8,067 bases of DNA from Flavobacterium sp. (lineage in GTDB: Bacteria > Bacteroidota > Bacteroidia > Flavobacteriales > Flavobacteriaceae): contig JAGNPF010000050.1 of NCBI GenBank assembly GCA_017989775.1, positions 1-8,067 on the forward strand. The letters are read 5' to 3'. Under the pieces are notes generated by a model. The model was not told the origin of the DNA and ran no database searches. It was given only the letters and a program-made list of their open reading frames with translations. Below are positions 1 through 5,480 of this stretch, in pieces. Position 1 is the first letter of the stretch, and the number at the start of each line of letters is the position of its first letter. The position numbers were made by a program, and so were the translations under genes.

Positions 1-118
1 AAGTCATATCCTGGTTGTAATCGATAAGGGTGGCTTGATGCACCCTGCTGTCGGTAGAGGCCGATGTGGCCGTAAAAGATTTATTGGATAAAAACGGATT
101 TTTCGATTCGAAAGCCAT
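1..118 (-). CDS. N-terminal fragment of a probable Bax inhibitor-1/YccA-family membrane protein (runs off left edge)
   Basis: An open frame begins with ATG at 118-116 and stays open for 39 codons to the window edge. The protein starts MAFESKNPFLSNKSF and continues to LIDYNQDMT at the edge. A soluble N-terminus of this kind, with an early NPF/NPxF-like segment and a TxxDYNxxMT stretch just ahead of where the first membrane helix should start, fits my memory of Bacteroidota Bax inhibitor-1/YccA proteins (about 230-250 residues, multi-pass inner membrane). No membrane segment lies inside the window, so the family call is inference. The gene lies downstream of pyk in the same direction but is separated from it by a terminator. 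A good TAnnTTTG box lies 22 nt upstream of the ATG, so it is probably transcribed on its own. That a gene is present is fairly sure; its identity is only moderately supported. Confidence 0.55.
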   Translation of the reverse strand, partial: MAFESKNPFLSNKSFTATSASTDSRVHQATLIDYNQDMT

Positions 119-139
119 AGTGTTAAATATTTGTTTTTT

Positions 140-147
140 CAAAAGTA
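140..147 (-). promoter_or_regulatory. Candidate Bacteroidota -7 box (TACTTTTG) for the left-edge gene
   Basis: Read on the minus strand, TACTTTTG matches the Bacteroidota -7 consensus TAnnTTTG exactly and lies 21-22 nt before the ATG at 118, the same geometry as the acpP promoter in this window. No TTG is seen 17-23 nt further upstream, so the -33 element is missing or degenerate. It sits directly downstream of the pyk terminator, where a fresh promoter would be expected. Confidence 0.45.
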
Positions 148-204
148 AAATATTTTCCGTAGAAGATTGTTTATTTATTCTTAAAATTTATGATTTTGAT
201 TGTA

Positions 205-241
205 AACAAAAAATCCATGCCATTGGTAATGACATGGATTT
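205..241 (-). terminator. Intrinsic terminator of pyk and the acpP-pyk cluster
   Basis: A 9-bp perfect inverted repeat (211-219 AAATCCATG with 233-241 CATGGATTT) is extended after one C/A mismatch by a second 4-bp stem (221-224 with 228-231) closed by a GGT loop. Read on the minus strand the stem is followed by a run of T (ATTTTTTGTTT), as expected of a rho-independent terminator. It begins 24 nt beyond the pyk stop codon. The plus-strand side also has a short T-rich tail, but no plus-strand gene ends here. Confidence 0.85.
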
Positions 242-264
242 CTTTATTGATTCGATAGATTTGA

Positions 265-1695
265 CTATTCTATTTCCGAAACTCTCAAGGTGTTTACCAT
301 CCCTTTGTCCGTAAGCGGCATCGCAGAAAGGTTTACCAAGAAGTCTCCCTTGGTTACATATCCTTTTTGTCTTGCGATTTCGTTAACGTCCGAAACGGTG
401 TCATCCGTACTTACTGAACTGTCATAGTAGAATGATTTTACTCCCCACAACAAATTAAGACGGGTCAAAATCGCTTTGTTGGAAGTGAAAACCAATATAT
501 GCGATTTAGGTCTCCAAGCCGAAATTTGGAAAGCCGTATAACCGCTGTTGGTCAAGGTACAAATGGCTTTTGCCTTGATGTCGTTGGCCATTTGCGTAGC
601 GTGGTGACAAACGATTTTGGTTATAAAACGATTTGTTCTGATTTGCGGCGTGTTTTGTGGTACTTGAATTAATGGAGAATCTTCTACTGCTTCCAAGATT
701 TGTGTCATTTGTTGGATTACTTGTACAGGATAATTTCCAGCGGCAGTTTCTCCAGAAAGCATTACGGCATCGGCACCATCCATTACCGAGTTGGCAACGT
801 CGTTTACCTCTGCGCGGGTTGGCGTCAAGCTGGTAATCATGGTTTCCATCATTTGTGTGGCAACGATAACAGGGATTCTTGCTGTTTTTGCTCGGCGAAT
901 CAAGTCTTTTTGAACCAAAGGCACTTCGTGGGCAGGAAGTTCCACTCCCAGGTCACCACGGGCTACCATCAAGGCGTCAGAATAAGCAATGATTTTGTCG
1001 ATGTTTTCCAATGCTTCCGGCATTTCTATTTTGGAAATAATTGGAATTTTGTATTCTGCGTGTTCTGCAATCAATTCTTGAAGGTCTTGCAAGTCTCTTG
1101 GGGTTTTTACGAACGAAAGCGCAATCCAGTCCACTTTTTGTCCAATGGCAAAAATGGCGTCGGCGATGTCTTTCTCGGTCAAGGCAGGCAAGGAAATTTT
1201 GGTGTTTGGCAGGTTTACCCCTTTTTTGGATTTCAATTGTCCTCCTTGGAGTACGCGAGCCAAAACTTCAGTGTTTTTGTCGGTTTCAACGATTTCGAAA
1301 ATCAATTTACCGTCGTCAAGCAAGATTTTTTCCCCAGGATTTACATCGTTTGGAAAATTCTTGTATTTCATGAATACTTTTTTGGCAGTTCCAATGATGT
1401 CTTCGGCGGTGGTAAAGGTGATAAGGTCGCCTTCGTTCACGAAAACATCCTCTTCCATTACACCCACCCTAAGTTTAGGTCCTTGCAAGTCGGCAAGAAT
1501 GGCGGTGGTATATCCAAATTCTTCGTTGAGACTTCGTATTATATTGATTCTGTTTTTTACATCTTCATAATCTGCGTGTGAAAAATTTATTCTAAACACA
1601 TTTACACCTGCATCAACCATGTCTTTGATGATCTCTCTAGTACTACATGCAGGTCCAAGGGTGGCTACAATTTTTGTTTTTTTCTTTGTAATCAT
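265..1695 (-). CDS. pyk: Pyruvate kinase, potassium-independent type by signature
   Basis: Cytosolic enzyme that converts phosphoenolpyruvate and ADP to pyruvate and ATP, the last step of glycolysis. The 476-residue protein has the usual bacterial length without an extra C-terminal PEP-utiliser domain. Landmarks in order: KIVATLGPA at the N-terminus, RINFSHA (PEP/metal loop), DLQGPKLRVG, the B-domain region ending LLDDGK, KKGVNLP, the signature KIEMPEALENI with the catalytic Lys/Glu, the nucleotide/metal loop ARGDLGVELP, VATQMMETM, and the C-terminal GYTAFQISAWRPKS effector-domain core. At the positions equivalent to rabbit 113/114/117/120 it has Leu/Gln/Lys/Val rather than Thr/Lys/Glu/Thr; Lys at 117 is the mark of enzymes that need no K+. 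The ATG lies only 5 nt after the stop of the IPExxxVDY gene, so translation is probably coupled. The stop is TAG and a strong terminator follows. Confidence 0.98.
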   Translation of the reverse strand: MITKKKTKIVATLGPACSTREIIKDMVDAGVNVFRINFSHADYEDVKNRINIIRSLNEEFGYTTAILADLQGPKLRVGVMEEDVFVNEGDLITFTTAEDIIGTAKKVFMKYKNFPNDVNPGEKILLDDGKLIFEIVETDKNTEVLARVLQGGQLKSKKGVNLPNTKISLPALTEKDIADAIFAIGQKVDWIALSFVKTPRDLQDLQELIAEHAEYKIPIISKIEMPEALENIDKIIAYSDALMVARGDLGVELPAHEVPLVQKDLIRRAKTARIPVIVATQMMETMITSLTPTRAEVNDVANSVMDGADAVMLSGETAAGNYPVQVIQQMTQILEAVEDSPLIQVPQNTPQIRTNRFITKIVCHHATQMANDIKAKAICTLTNSGYTAFQISAWRPKSHILVFTSNKAILTRLNLLWGVKSFYYDSSVSTDDTVSDVNEIARQKGYVTKGDFLVNLSAMPLTDKGMVNTLRVSEIE

Positions 1696-1700
1696 TTGTA

Positions 1701-2189
1701 TTAAAAAATTAAATTGTTTTTTGATTTTATTTTATTTGTTTCAACGGAATATACCGTCGTTATGTTTTCAATCGTGTTCAATATGGATTGTATTTTTGAC
1801 ATATCCATAGTTTTGTCCGTGTTTTCAATTTTTAAAAAGTAATCTACTTTCTTTAATTCGGGAAGCAGATATACCTTGGTCGAGACTTCGATATTTATAT
1901 TCGAAAATAAACCTTGGCTGTTGTCGTTTTTTTGTTGGACAATTTCGCTCGTGTTTTGTATTAAATCCCAGCTAATTTCATTTTCGACGTCGTGATAATA
2001 AAATCGCGAGAATTTTGTTTCCCCTTCCTTTATGTTGATTTGAATTTCATTCTTGCTTTTGCCCAAATTTATTGGAAGCTTTTGATTGATGAAATAAGCT
2101 AATCGATAATCTTCCAAGGAAGTGTGAATAGCAATCAAATGATAATCTATTTCGTCAAACTCGCCAAGATCCAATTTATGAACAGCCAT
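1701..2189 (-). CDS. IPExxxVDY family protein of unknown function
   Basis: A 162-residue protein with no signal peptide or membrane segment. The name-giving motif is visible as LPELKKVDY at residues 109-117, with Leu in place of the leading Ile, followed by FLKIE. The N-terminus (KLDLGEFDEIDYHLIAIHT) has the hydrophobic/acidic pattern of this small Bacteroidota family. The function is unknown, and nothing here suggests an enzyme active site. The setting between rnc and pyk, with only 5 nt to the pyk ATG, suggests co-translation with pyruvate kinase. A 114-nt gap separates it from rnc. That gap holds a weak 5-bp hairpin (2280-2294) just after rnc and an imperfect -7 box TATCTTTA (2209-2216, minus strand) with no matching -33 element, so independent transcription is uncertain. 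The ATG at 2189 is preceded directly by CAGGAA. Confidence 0.87.
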   Translation of the reverse strand: MAVHKLDLGEFDEIDYHLIAIHTSLEDYRLAYFINQKLPINLGKSKNEIQINIKEGETKFSRFYYHDVENEISWDLIQNTSEIVQQKNDNSQGLFSNINIEVSTKVYLLPELKKVDYFLKIENTDKTMDMSKIQSILNTIENITTVYSVETNKIKSKNNLIF

Positions 2190-2303
2190 TTCCTGAAAAA
2201 ATAAGATGTAAAGATAGTATTTCTATCGCAAGCATTTGCCTATCAAAACGGATGATTTTGTTATTTTGTATTCGAAAACGATGTAGCTAACATCTTGTTG
2301 TAA

Positions 2304-3044
2304 TCATTTATTGTCAATTTTTTTTTGAAAAGCAAAATAGGCGCGTTGCGATGCTTTTTCTTCAGCTTTCTTTTTGGAAGTTGCCCTTGCCTTTGCAATC
2401 ACTTTGTCATCGATGCTTAGTTTTACGCCAAATAATCGTTGTCCATCTATTCCGTTGTCCTCAAAAATGTCATAATGGAATTGTTTTTTCTCTTTTTGGC
2501 ACCATTCTATGAGCAGGCTTTTGTAACTAATGACTTTTCCTTCCAATCGGGCAATGTCCACATAAGGAATCACGACTCTTTTTTGGATGAATTTTTCGCA
2601 ATATTCGTAACCCCTGTCCAGATAGATGGCTCCAACGAGGGCTTCAAAAATGTTGCCGTGTATGTTTTCTCCAAAATGTTGAACGGGTACTTTGCTTTCT
2701 ATGAATCGAATGAGATTCAAATCTTTTCCCAGTTCGTTCAAGTGTTCCCTGCTGACGATTTTGGATCTCATTTTGGTGAGGTATCCTTCGTCTCCGGCGG
2801 GCGCTTTATTGAATAAATGTGCTGCAATTACGGAGCTTAACATAGCGTCTCCAAGAAATTCAAGTCGCTCGTAATTGATTGCGTTTCCTAGTTCGTCCAA
2901 TTTGTTGGAGGAACGATGGGTGAATGCTTTTTTGTAGTATTCGAGTGTTTTTGGTTCAAAGCCCAAAATCCCGCGCATGGAATCAAAAAAAATCCCGTCT
3001 TCAAGAGAACGGGATTTTGAAAATATTTTTCTAATTATACGCAT
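2304..3044 (-). CDS. rnc: Ribonuclease III
   Basis: Double-strand-specific endoribonuclease that processes rRNA precursors and structured mRNAs in the cytoplasm. From the ATG at 3044 it is 246 residues. An endonuclease domain carries the signature ERLEFLGDA (59-67) with acidic residues Glu59, Glu62 and Asp66, and the second catalytic segment GNIFEALVGAIYLD (130-143) with Glu134. A double-stranded-RNA-binding domain runs from about 173 to 242 and ends in the basic helix TSKKKAEEKASQRA. Asn131 stands where E. coli RNase III has Asp114. A longer in-frame reading from 3089 would overlap fabF, but the residues it adds do not resemble RNase III; the start at 3044, 14 nt after the fabF stop, yields MRIIRKIFSK, a natural basic N-terminus. 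Codons 10-20 form a terminator-shaped hairpin (separate entry). The gene ends in TGA. Confidence 0.97.
   Translation of the reverse strand: MRIIRKIFSKSRSLEDGIFFDSMRGILGFEPKTLEYYKKAFTHRSSNKLDELGNAINYERLEFLGDAMLSSVIAAHLFNKAPAGDEGYLTKMRSKIVSREHLNELGKDLNLIRFIESKVPVQHFGENIHGNIFEALVGAIYLDRGYEYCEKFIQKRVVIPYVDIARLEGKVISYKSLLIEWCQKEKKQFHYDIFEDNGIDGQRLFGVKLSIDDKVIAKARATSKKKAEEKASQRAYFAFQKKIDNK
2985..3018 (-). terminator. Terminator-like hairpin inside the 5' coding region of rnc
   Basis: A 10-bp perfect inverted repeat (2989-2998 AAAATCCCGT with 3009-3018 ACGGGATTTT) encloses a 10-nt loop. On the minus strand, the coding strand of rnc, the stem has a CCCG/CGGG core and runs into eight consecutive T (2992-2985). 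That is the shape of an intrinsic terminator, yet it lies at rnc codons 10-20 (Lys-Ser-Arg-Ser-Leu-Glu-Asp-Gly-Ile-Phe-Phe). The hairpin is seen directly. Whether it terminates, attenuates or serves as an RNase III target is inference. Confidence 0.6.
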
Positions 3045-3058
3045 TTGAATCTTTATAA

Positions 3059-4312
3059 TTAGTAGCCTAATTTTTTTACCAACACACAAGCATTGTGTCC
3101 TCCAAAACCAAAAGTATTGCTCATCAATACATTCACATCCCTTTTTTGGGCAACATTGAAAGTAAAGTTCAATTTAGAATTGATGTTCTCGTCATCGGTA
3201 AAATGGTTGATGGTCGGAGGGACAATTCCATGTTTAATCGAAAGGATGGAAGAGATAGTTTCTATCGCTCCGGCGGCACCAAGCAAGTGTCCCGTCATCG
3301 ATTTTGTCGAATTCAAGTTCATGGTGTAGGCGTGTTCTCCAAAAACACTTTCGATTGCTTTAGATTCTGCGTAGTCACCAAGAGGTGTCGATGTTCCGTG
3401 CATATTCACGCCATCAACATCGGTAGGCTTTAATCCGGCATCTCTCAAACAGTTGAGCATCACGTTTTTTGCACCCAATCCTTCTGGATGTGGAGCAGTG
3501 ATGTGATGAGCGTCTGCCGACATTCCACCTCCGCCAATTTCGCAATAAATGGTTGCTCCACGGGCTATGGCATGTTCATATTCTTCTAAGATTAAAGCAC
3601 CAGCACCTTCTCCCAAGACAAATCCGTCACGGTCTTTGTCCATTGGTCTGGAAGCGGTTTTTGGATCGTCGTTTCGGGTCGAAAGGGCATGCATGGCATT
3701 GAATCCTCCCATTCCGGCAATGGTTACTGCGGCTTCAGATCCACCGGTTACCATGGCGTCTGCGTGACCCAATCGGATATAGTTGAAAGCGTCAATAATG
3801 GCGTTTGTCGAAGAAGCACAAGCCGAAACGGTTGTGAAGTTCGGGCCTCTAAAACCGTATTTAATCGAGATGTGGCCACCTGCTATATCAGCAATCATTT
3901 TTGGGATAAAGAAAGGATTGAATTTTGGTGTTCCATCTCCGGCTGCATAATTGAGAACTTCGTTTTGAAAAGTTTCCAATCCGCCAATGCCTGAACCCCA
4001 GATTACGCCTACTCTGTCTTTGTCTAATTTTTCAAAATTGAAACCGGCATCCTGTACGGCTTCCTCGGCCGCAACCAATGCATACTGTGCATAACGGTCC
4101 ATTTTTCGGGCTTCTTTTCTGTCAATAAATTCTTCAACATTGAAGTTTTTTACTTCGCAGGCAAAATGGGTCCTAAACTTTGAAGGGTCATAATAGGTTA
4201 TGGGAGCAGCTCCACTAACACCGTTAATTAGCCCGTTCCAATATTCTTGAATATTGTTTCCAATGGGGGTGAGAGCACCCAGACCTGTTACAACAACTCG
4301 CCTTAATTCCAT
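3059..4312 (-). CDS. fabF: 3-oxoacyl-[acyl-carrier-protein] synthase II (KAS II)
   Basis: Cytosolic condensing enzyme of type II fatty acid synthesis. It joins malonyl-ACP to an acyl-ACP with loss of CO2 and lengthens the chain by two carbons. The 417 residues match the family length of about 410-420. The Cys-His-His active site is complete: Cys165 in TVSACASSTNA, His305 in GVNMHGTSTPLGD and His342 in STKSMTGHLLGAAGA, with the conserved Lys337. Also seen are RRVVVTGLGALTPIG at the N-terminus, the DGFVLGEGAGAL segment (229-240) and the glycine-rich SNTFGFGGHNA near the C-terminus. The two His residues, not His-Asn, exclude the KAS III class. It lies downstream of acpP, its substrate carrier, and 14 nt upstream of rnc. 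The 177-nt leader between acpP and fabF holds two hairpins, a palindrome and a possible promoter, so fabF output may be set separately from acpP. Confidence 0.98.
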   Translation of the reverse strand: MELRRVVVTGLGALTPIGNNIQEYWNGLINGVSGAAPITYYDPSKFRTHFACEVKNFNVEEFIDRKEARKMDRYAQYALVAAEEAVQDAGFNFEKLDKDRVGVIWGSGIGGLETFQNEVLNYAAGDGTPKFNPFFIPKMIADIAGGHISIKYGFRGPNFTTVSACASSTNAIIDAFNYIRLGHADAMVTGGSEAAVTIAGMGGFNAMHALSTRNDDPKTASRPMDKDRDGFVLGEGAGALILEEYEHAIARGATIYCEIGGGGMSADAHHITAPHPEGLGAKNVMLNCLRDAGLKPTDVDGVNMHGTSTPLGDYAESKAIESVFGEHAYTMNLNSTKSMTGHLLGAAGAIETISSILSIKHGIVPPTINHFTDDENINSKLNFTFNVAQKRDVNVLMSNTFGFGGHNACVLVKKLGY

Positions 4313-4333
4313 AATTTATTAAATTAGTATTTT

Positions 4334-4390
4334 TAAACAAATAAAACCCATGCTTTCTTGCTGTATTGATATCACAAAAGAGCTATGGGT
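4334..4390 (-). terminator. Imperfect hairpin with T-rich tail in the fabF leader (attenuator or leader structure)
   Basis: On the minus strand ACCCAT (4390-4385) pairs with ATGGGT (4351-4346). After a bulged A, GCT pairs with AGC, and after a C/A mismatch TTTTG pairs with CAAGA with one T-G wobble. The loop contains the 8-bp palindrome TGATATCA (4367-4374). The 3' arm is followed by TTTTATTTGTTT. The foot of the structure lies about 20 nt before the fabF ATG with no promoter between, so a full terminator here would silence fabF. A leaky attenuator or a structured leader is more plausible. Confidence 0.45.
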
Positions 4391-4397
4391 GTTATAA

Positions 4398-4426
4398 TAT
4401 AAATATCATTTTCGATTGAAATTCAA
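4398..4426 (-). promoter_or_regulatory. Weak candidate promoter for fabF with an overlapping 15-bp palindrome
   Basis: On the minus strand a TTG (4426-4424) and TATTTATA (4405-4398) are spaced by 18 nt, the same spacing as in the acpP promoter, but the -7 box departs from TAnnTTTG at two fixed positions. The TTG lies within a perfect odd palindrome, GATTGAA-A-TTCAATC (4414-4428), a plausible repressor-binding site. Transcription from here would start close to 4391 and place the leader hairpin at the very 5' end of the mRNA. All of this is inference from pattern. Confidence 0.33.
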
Positions 4427-4445
4427 TCCGGAATTTAATTTTAAA

Positions 4446-4484
4446 AAATAATAACACCCGTTTGCAATTTGGCCAACGGGTGTT
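4446..4484 (-). terminator. Terminator-like hairpin immediately after acpP
   Basis: A 10-bp perfect inverted repeat (4453-4462 AACACCCGTT with 4475-4484 AACGGGTGTT), loop 12 nt, begins 5 nt beyond the acpP stop. On the minus strand the tail is ATTATTTTTT, a U-tract interrupted by two A, so termination may be partial and let some polymerase reach fabF. The plus-strand tail (six T) is cleaner, but no plus-strand gene approaches it. A 3'-end hairpin would also protect the short, abundant acpP mRNA. Confidence 0.75.
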
Positions 4485-4489
4485 TTTTA

Positions 4490-4726
4490 TTATTTCTTAG
4501 CTTCTTCGATATAAGAAATTGCTTGACCTACAGTAGCAATGTTTTCTGCTTGGTCGTCTGGAATTTGGATATCGAATTCTTTTTCGAATTCCATAATAAG
4601 CTCCACAGTGTCTAATGAGTCAGCTCCTAAATCATTAGTGAAGCTAGCTTCTGTTACAACTTCGTTTTCGTCAACACCTAATTTGTCTACGATAATCGCT
4701 TTTACTCTTGATGCAATGTCTGACAT
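4490..4726 (-). CDS. acpP: Acyl carrier protein
   Basis: Small acidic cytosolic carrier that holds growing acyl chains on a 4'-phosphopantetheine arm during fatty acid synthesis and hands them to FabF and its partners. The 78-residue length is typical. The attachment site is Ser37 in the motif [12 protein letters not shown], followed by the acidic recognition helix II and the [19 protein letters not shown] segment found in nearly all bacterial AcpP. Start ATG at 4726 with a purine-rich AAAG a few bases upstream and no true Shine-Dalgarno. It leads the minus-strand cluster behind a consensus promoter and is followed at once by a hairpin, which suits a gene whose product is needed in large excess over the downstream enzymes. 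Confidence 0.98.
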   Translation of the reverse strand: MSDIASRVKAIIVDKLGVDENEVVTEASFTNDLGADSLDTVELIMEFEKEFDIQIPDDQAENIATVGQAISYIEEAKK

Positions 4727-4755
4727 AATCTTTAATTTTAAATTTTAATTGTTGG

Positions 4756-4784
4756 CAAAAATAAAAAACTTTATTTGAAAACAA
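4756..4784 (-). promoter_or_regulatory. Consensus Bacteroidota promoter for acpP
   Basis: On the minus strand a -33 TTG (4784-4782) and a perfect -7 box TATTTTTG (4763-4756) are separated by 18 nt, matching the TTG-N17-23-TAnnTTTG pattern described for Flavobacterium. The implied transcription start is near 4750, giving a leader of about 25 nt before the acpP ATG at 4726. This is the best promoter match in the window. Confidence 0.8.
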
Positions 4785-4800
4785 CTATTTAGTTAATAAA

Positions 4801-4832
4801 TGTGACAGCTAATTTATAAAATAAATTTCACA
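4801..4832. promoter_or_regulatory. Nested inverted repeat between the divergent acpP and purN starts
   Basis: TGTGA (4801-4805) pairs with TCACA (4828-4832), and inside them AATTTAT (4811-4817) pairs with ATAAATT (4821-4827) around an AAA centre. The only asymmetry is an extra CAGCT on the left (4806-4810). It lies about 50-80 bp upstream of the presumed acpP start and upstream of purN. It could be an operator for either gene. In such AT-rich DNA the inner arms could be chance, so this is a tentative call. Confidence 0.35.
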
Positions 4833-4870
4833 AAGAGACCGCAATGTTATTTATTATCACTTTTTATTCT

Positions 4871-4878
4871 TTTTTTTG
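4871..4878 (+). promoter_or_regulatory. Weak -7-like element for purN
   Basis: TTTTTTTG followed by CAG resembles the kinase promoter of this window (TATCTTTG followed by CAG) but lacks the TA of TAnnTTTG, and there is no TTG at the right distance upstream. It is the only TTTG on the plus strand close before the purN ATG at 4902. It would give a leader of about 15-20 nt. Confidence 0.22.
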
Positions 4879-4901
4879 CAGAATTGAAATCTGTTAAAAA
4901 C

Positions 4902-5471
4902 ATGAAAAAAATAGTAATTTTCGCTTCTGGATCAGGTACTAATGCTGAAAATATTATAAAACATTTTAAAAACACCAACTTGGGAACCGTTGTTTCCGTA
5001 TTCACTAACAATCCAAAGGCTTATGTGATTGAGAGAGCCGAAAACTTTCAGGTTCCAACAGAAATTTTCGACAAAGAAGAACTAAATACTGGTAAAGTAC
5101 TACAAAAACTAAACATTCTCCAGCCCGATTTGATAGTTCTTGCCGGATTTTTGTTAAAATTCCCCGAAGATATTGTAGCACAGTATCCTGACAAAATAAT
5201 AAACGTGCATCCAGCCTTGTTGCCAAAATATGGTGGAAAAGGAATGTACGGCATGAACGTGCACAAAGCCATCGTGGAAAACAAGGAAAAGGAAACCGGA
5301 ATTACCATTCATTACGTCAATGAAAATTATGACGAAGGAAACATTATTTTTCAAAAAAAGGTAGCGGTATTGGTTACGGACACTCCGGAAGTGGTGGCAG
5401 AAAAAATACACGAATTGGAACAAAAATATTTTCCAGCAGTCGTTGAGAATCTTCTAACTTCCAATCTCTAA
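4902..5471 (+). CDS. purN: Phosphoribosylglycinamide formyltransferase (GART)
   Basis: Cytosolic enzyme of de novo purine synthesis. It moves the formyl group from 10-formyltetrahydrofolate to glycinamide ribonucleotide (GAR). The 189-residue length is normal. Seen in order: the Rossmann-like start KKIVIFASGSGTNAENII with the phosphate-binding GSGTN loop (10-14), VLAGFLLKFP (79-88) lining the folate site, INVHPALLPKYGG with catalytic Asn101 and His103, and the GITIHYVNENYDEGNII stretch holding Asp144. An upstream in-frame TTG at 4884 would add six residues, but the ATG at 4902 places MKKI at the expected N-terminus. It is transcribed divergently from acpP and ends 9 nt before the RNase HI start in the same reading frame, so the two are almost surely one transcript. 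Confidence 0.95.
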   Translation: MKKIVIFASGSGTNAENIIKHFKNTNLGTVVSVFTNNPKAYVIERAENFQVPTEIFDKEELNTGKVLQKLNILQPDLIVLAGFLLKFPEDIVAQYPDKIINVHPALLPKYGGKGMYGMNVHKAIVENKEKETGITIHYVNENYDEGNIIFQKKVAVLVTDTPEVVAEKIHELEQKYFPAVVENLLTSNL

Positions 5472-5480
5472 TCTCGTACC

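Noticed and set aside
66..314. 82-codon plus-strand frame across the left intergenic region
   Set aside because: It runs through the N-terminus of the left-edge gene, a promoter box and the pyk terminator, and has no family resemblance.
700..1581. Long 293-codon open frame on the plus strand opposite pyk
   Set aside because: It is antisense to a clearly real gene, rich in Phe, Val and Cys with no recognisable domain, and lacks a promoter; an artefact of codon bias on the other strand.
3045..3089. An N-terminal extension of RNase III starting at 3089 (MCVGKK...)
   Set aside because: It would overlap the end of fabF by 31 nt and adds 15 residues unlike RNase III; the ATG at 3044 follows the fabF stop cleanly.
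3084..3098. 6-bp inverted repeat ACACAA/TTGTGT at the end of fabF
   Set aside because: It is short, lies in conserved coding sequence (Ala-Cys-Val region) and has no T-run close after it on the coding strand.
4801..4832. CRP-type site from the TGTGA and TCACA arms
   Set aside because: The arms are 22 nt apart, not the 6 nt of a CRP/FNR site, so I kept it only as an unassigned palindrome.
4884..4901. TTG start six codons upstream for purN
   Set aside because: It lies at or before the likely transcription start, and the ATG at 4902 gives the standard MKKIVIFASGSGTN N-terminus.
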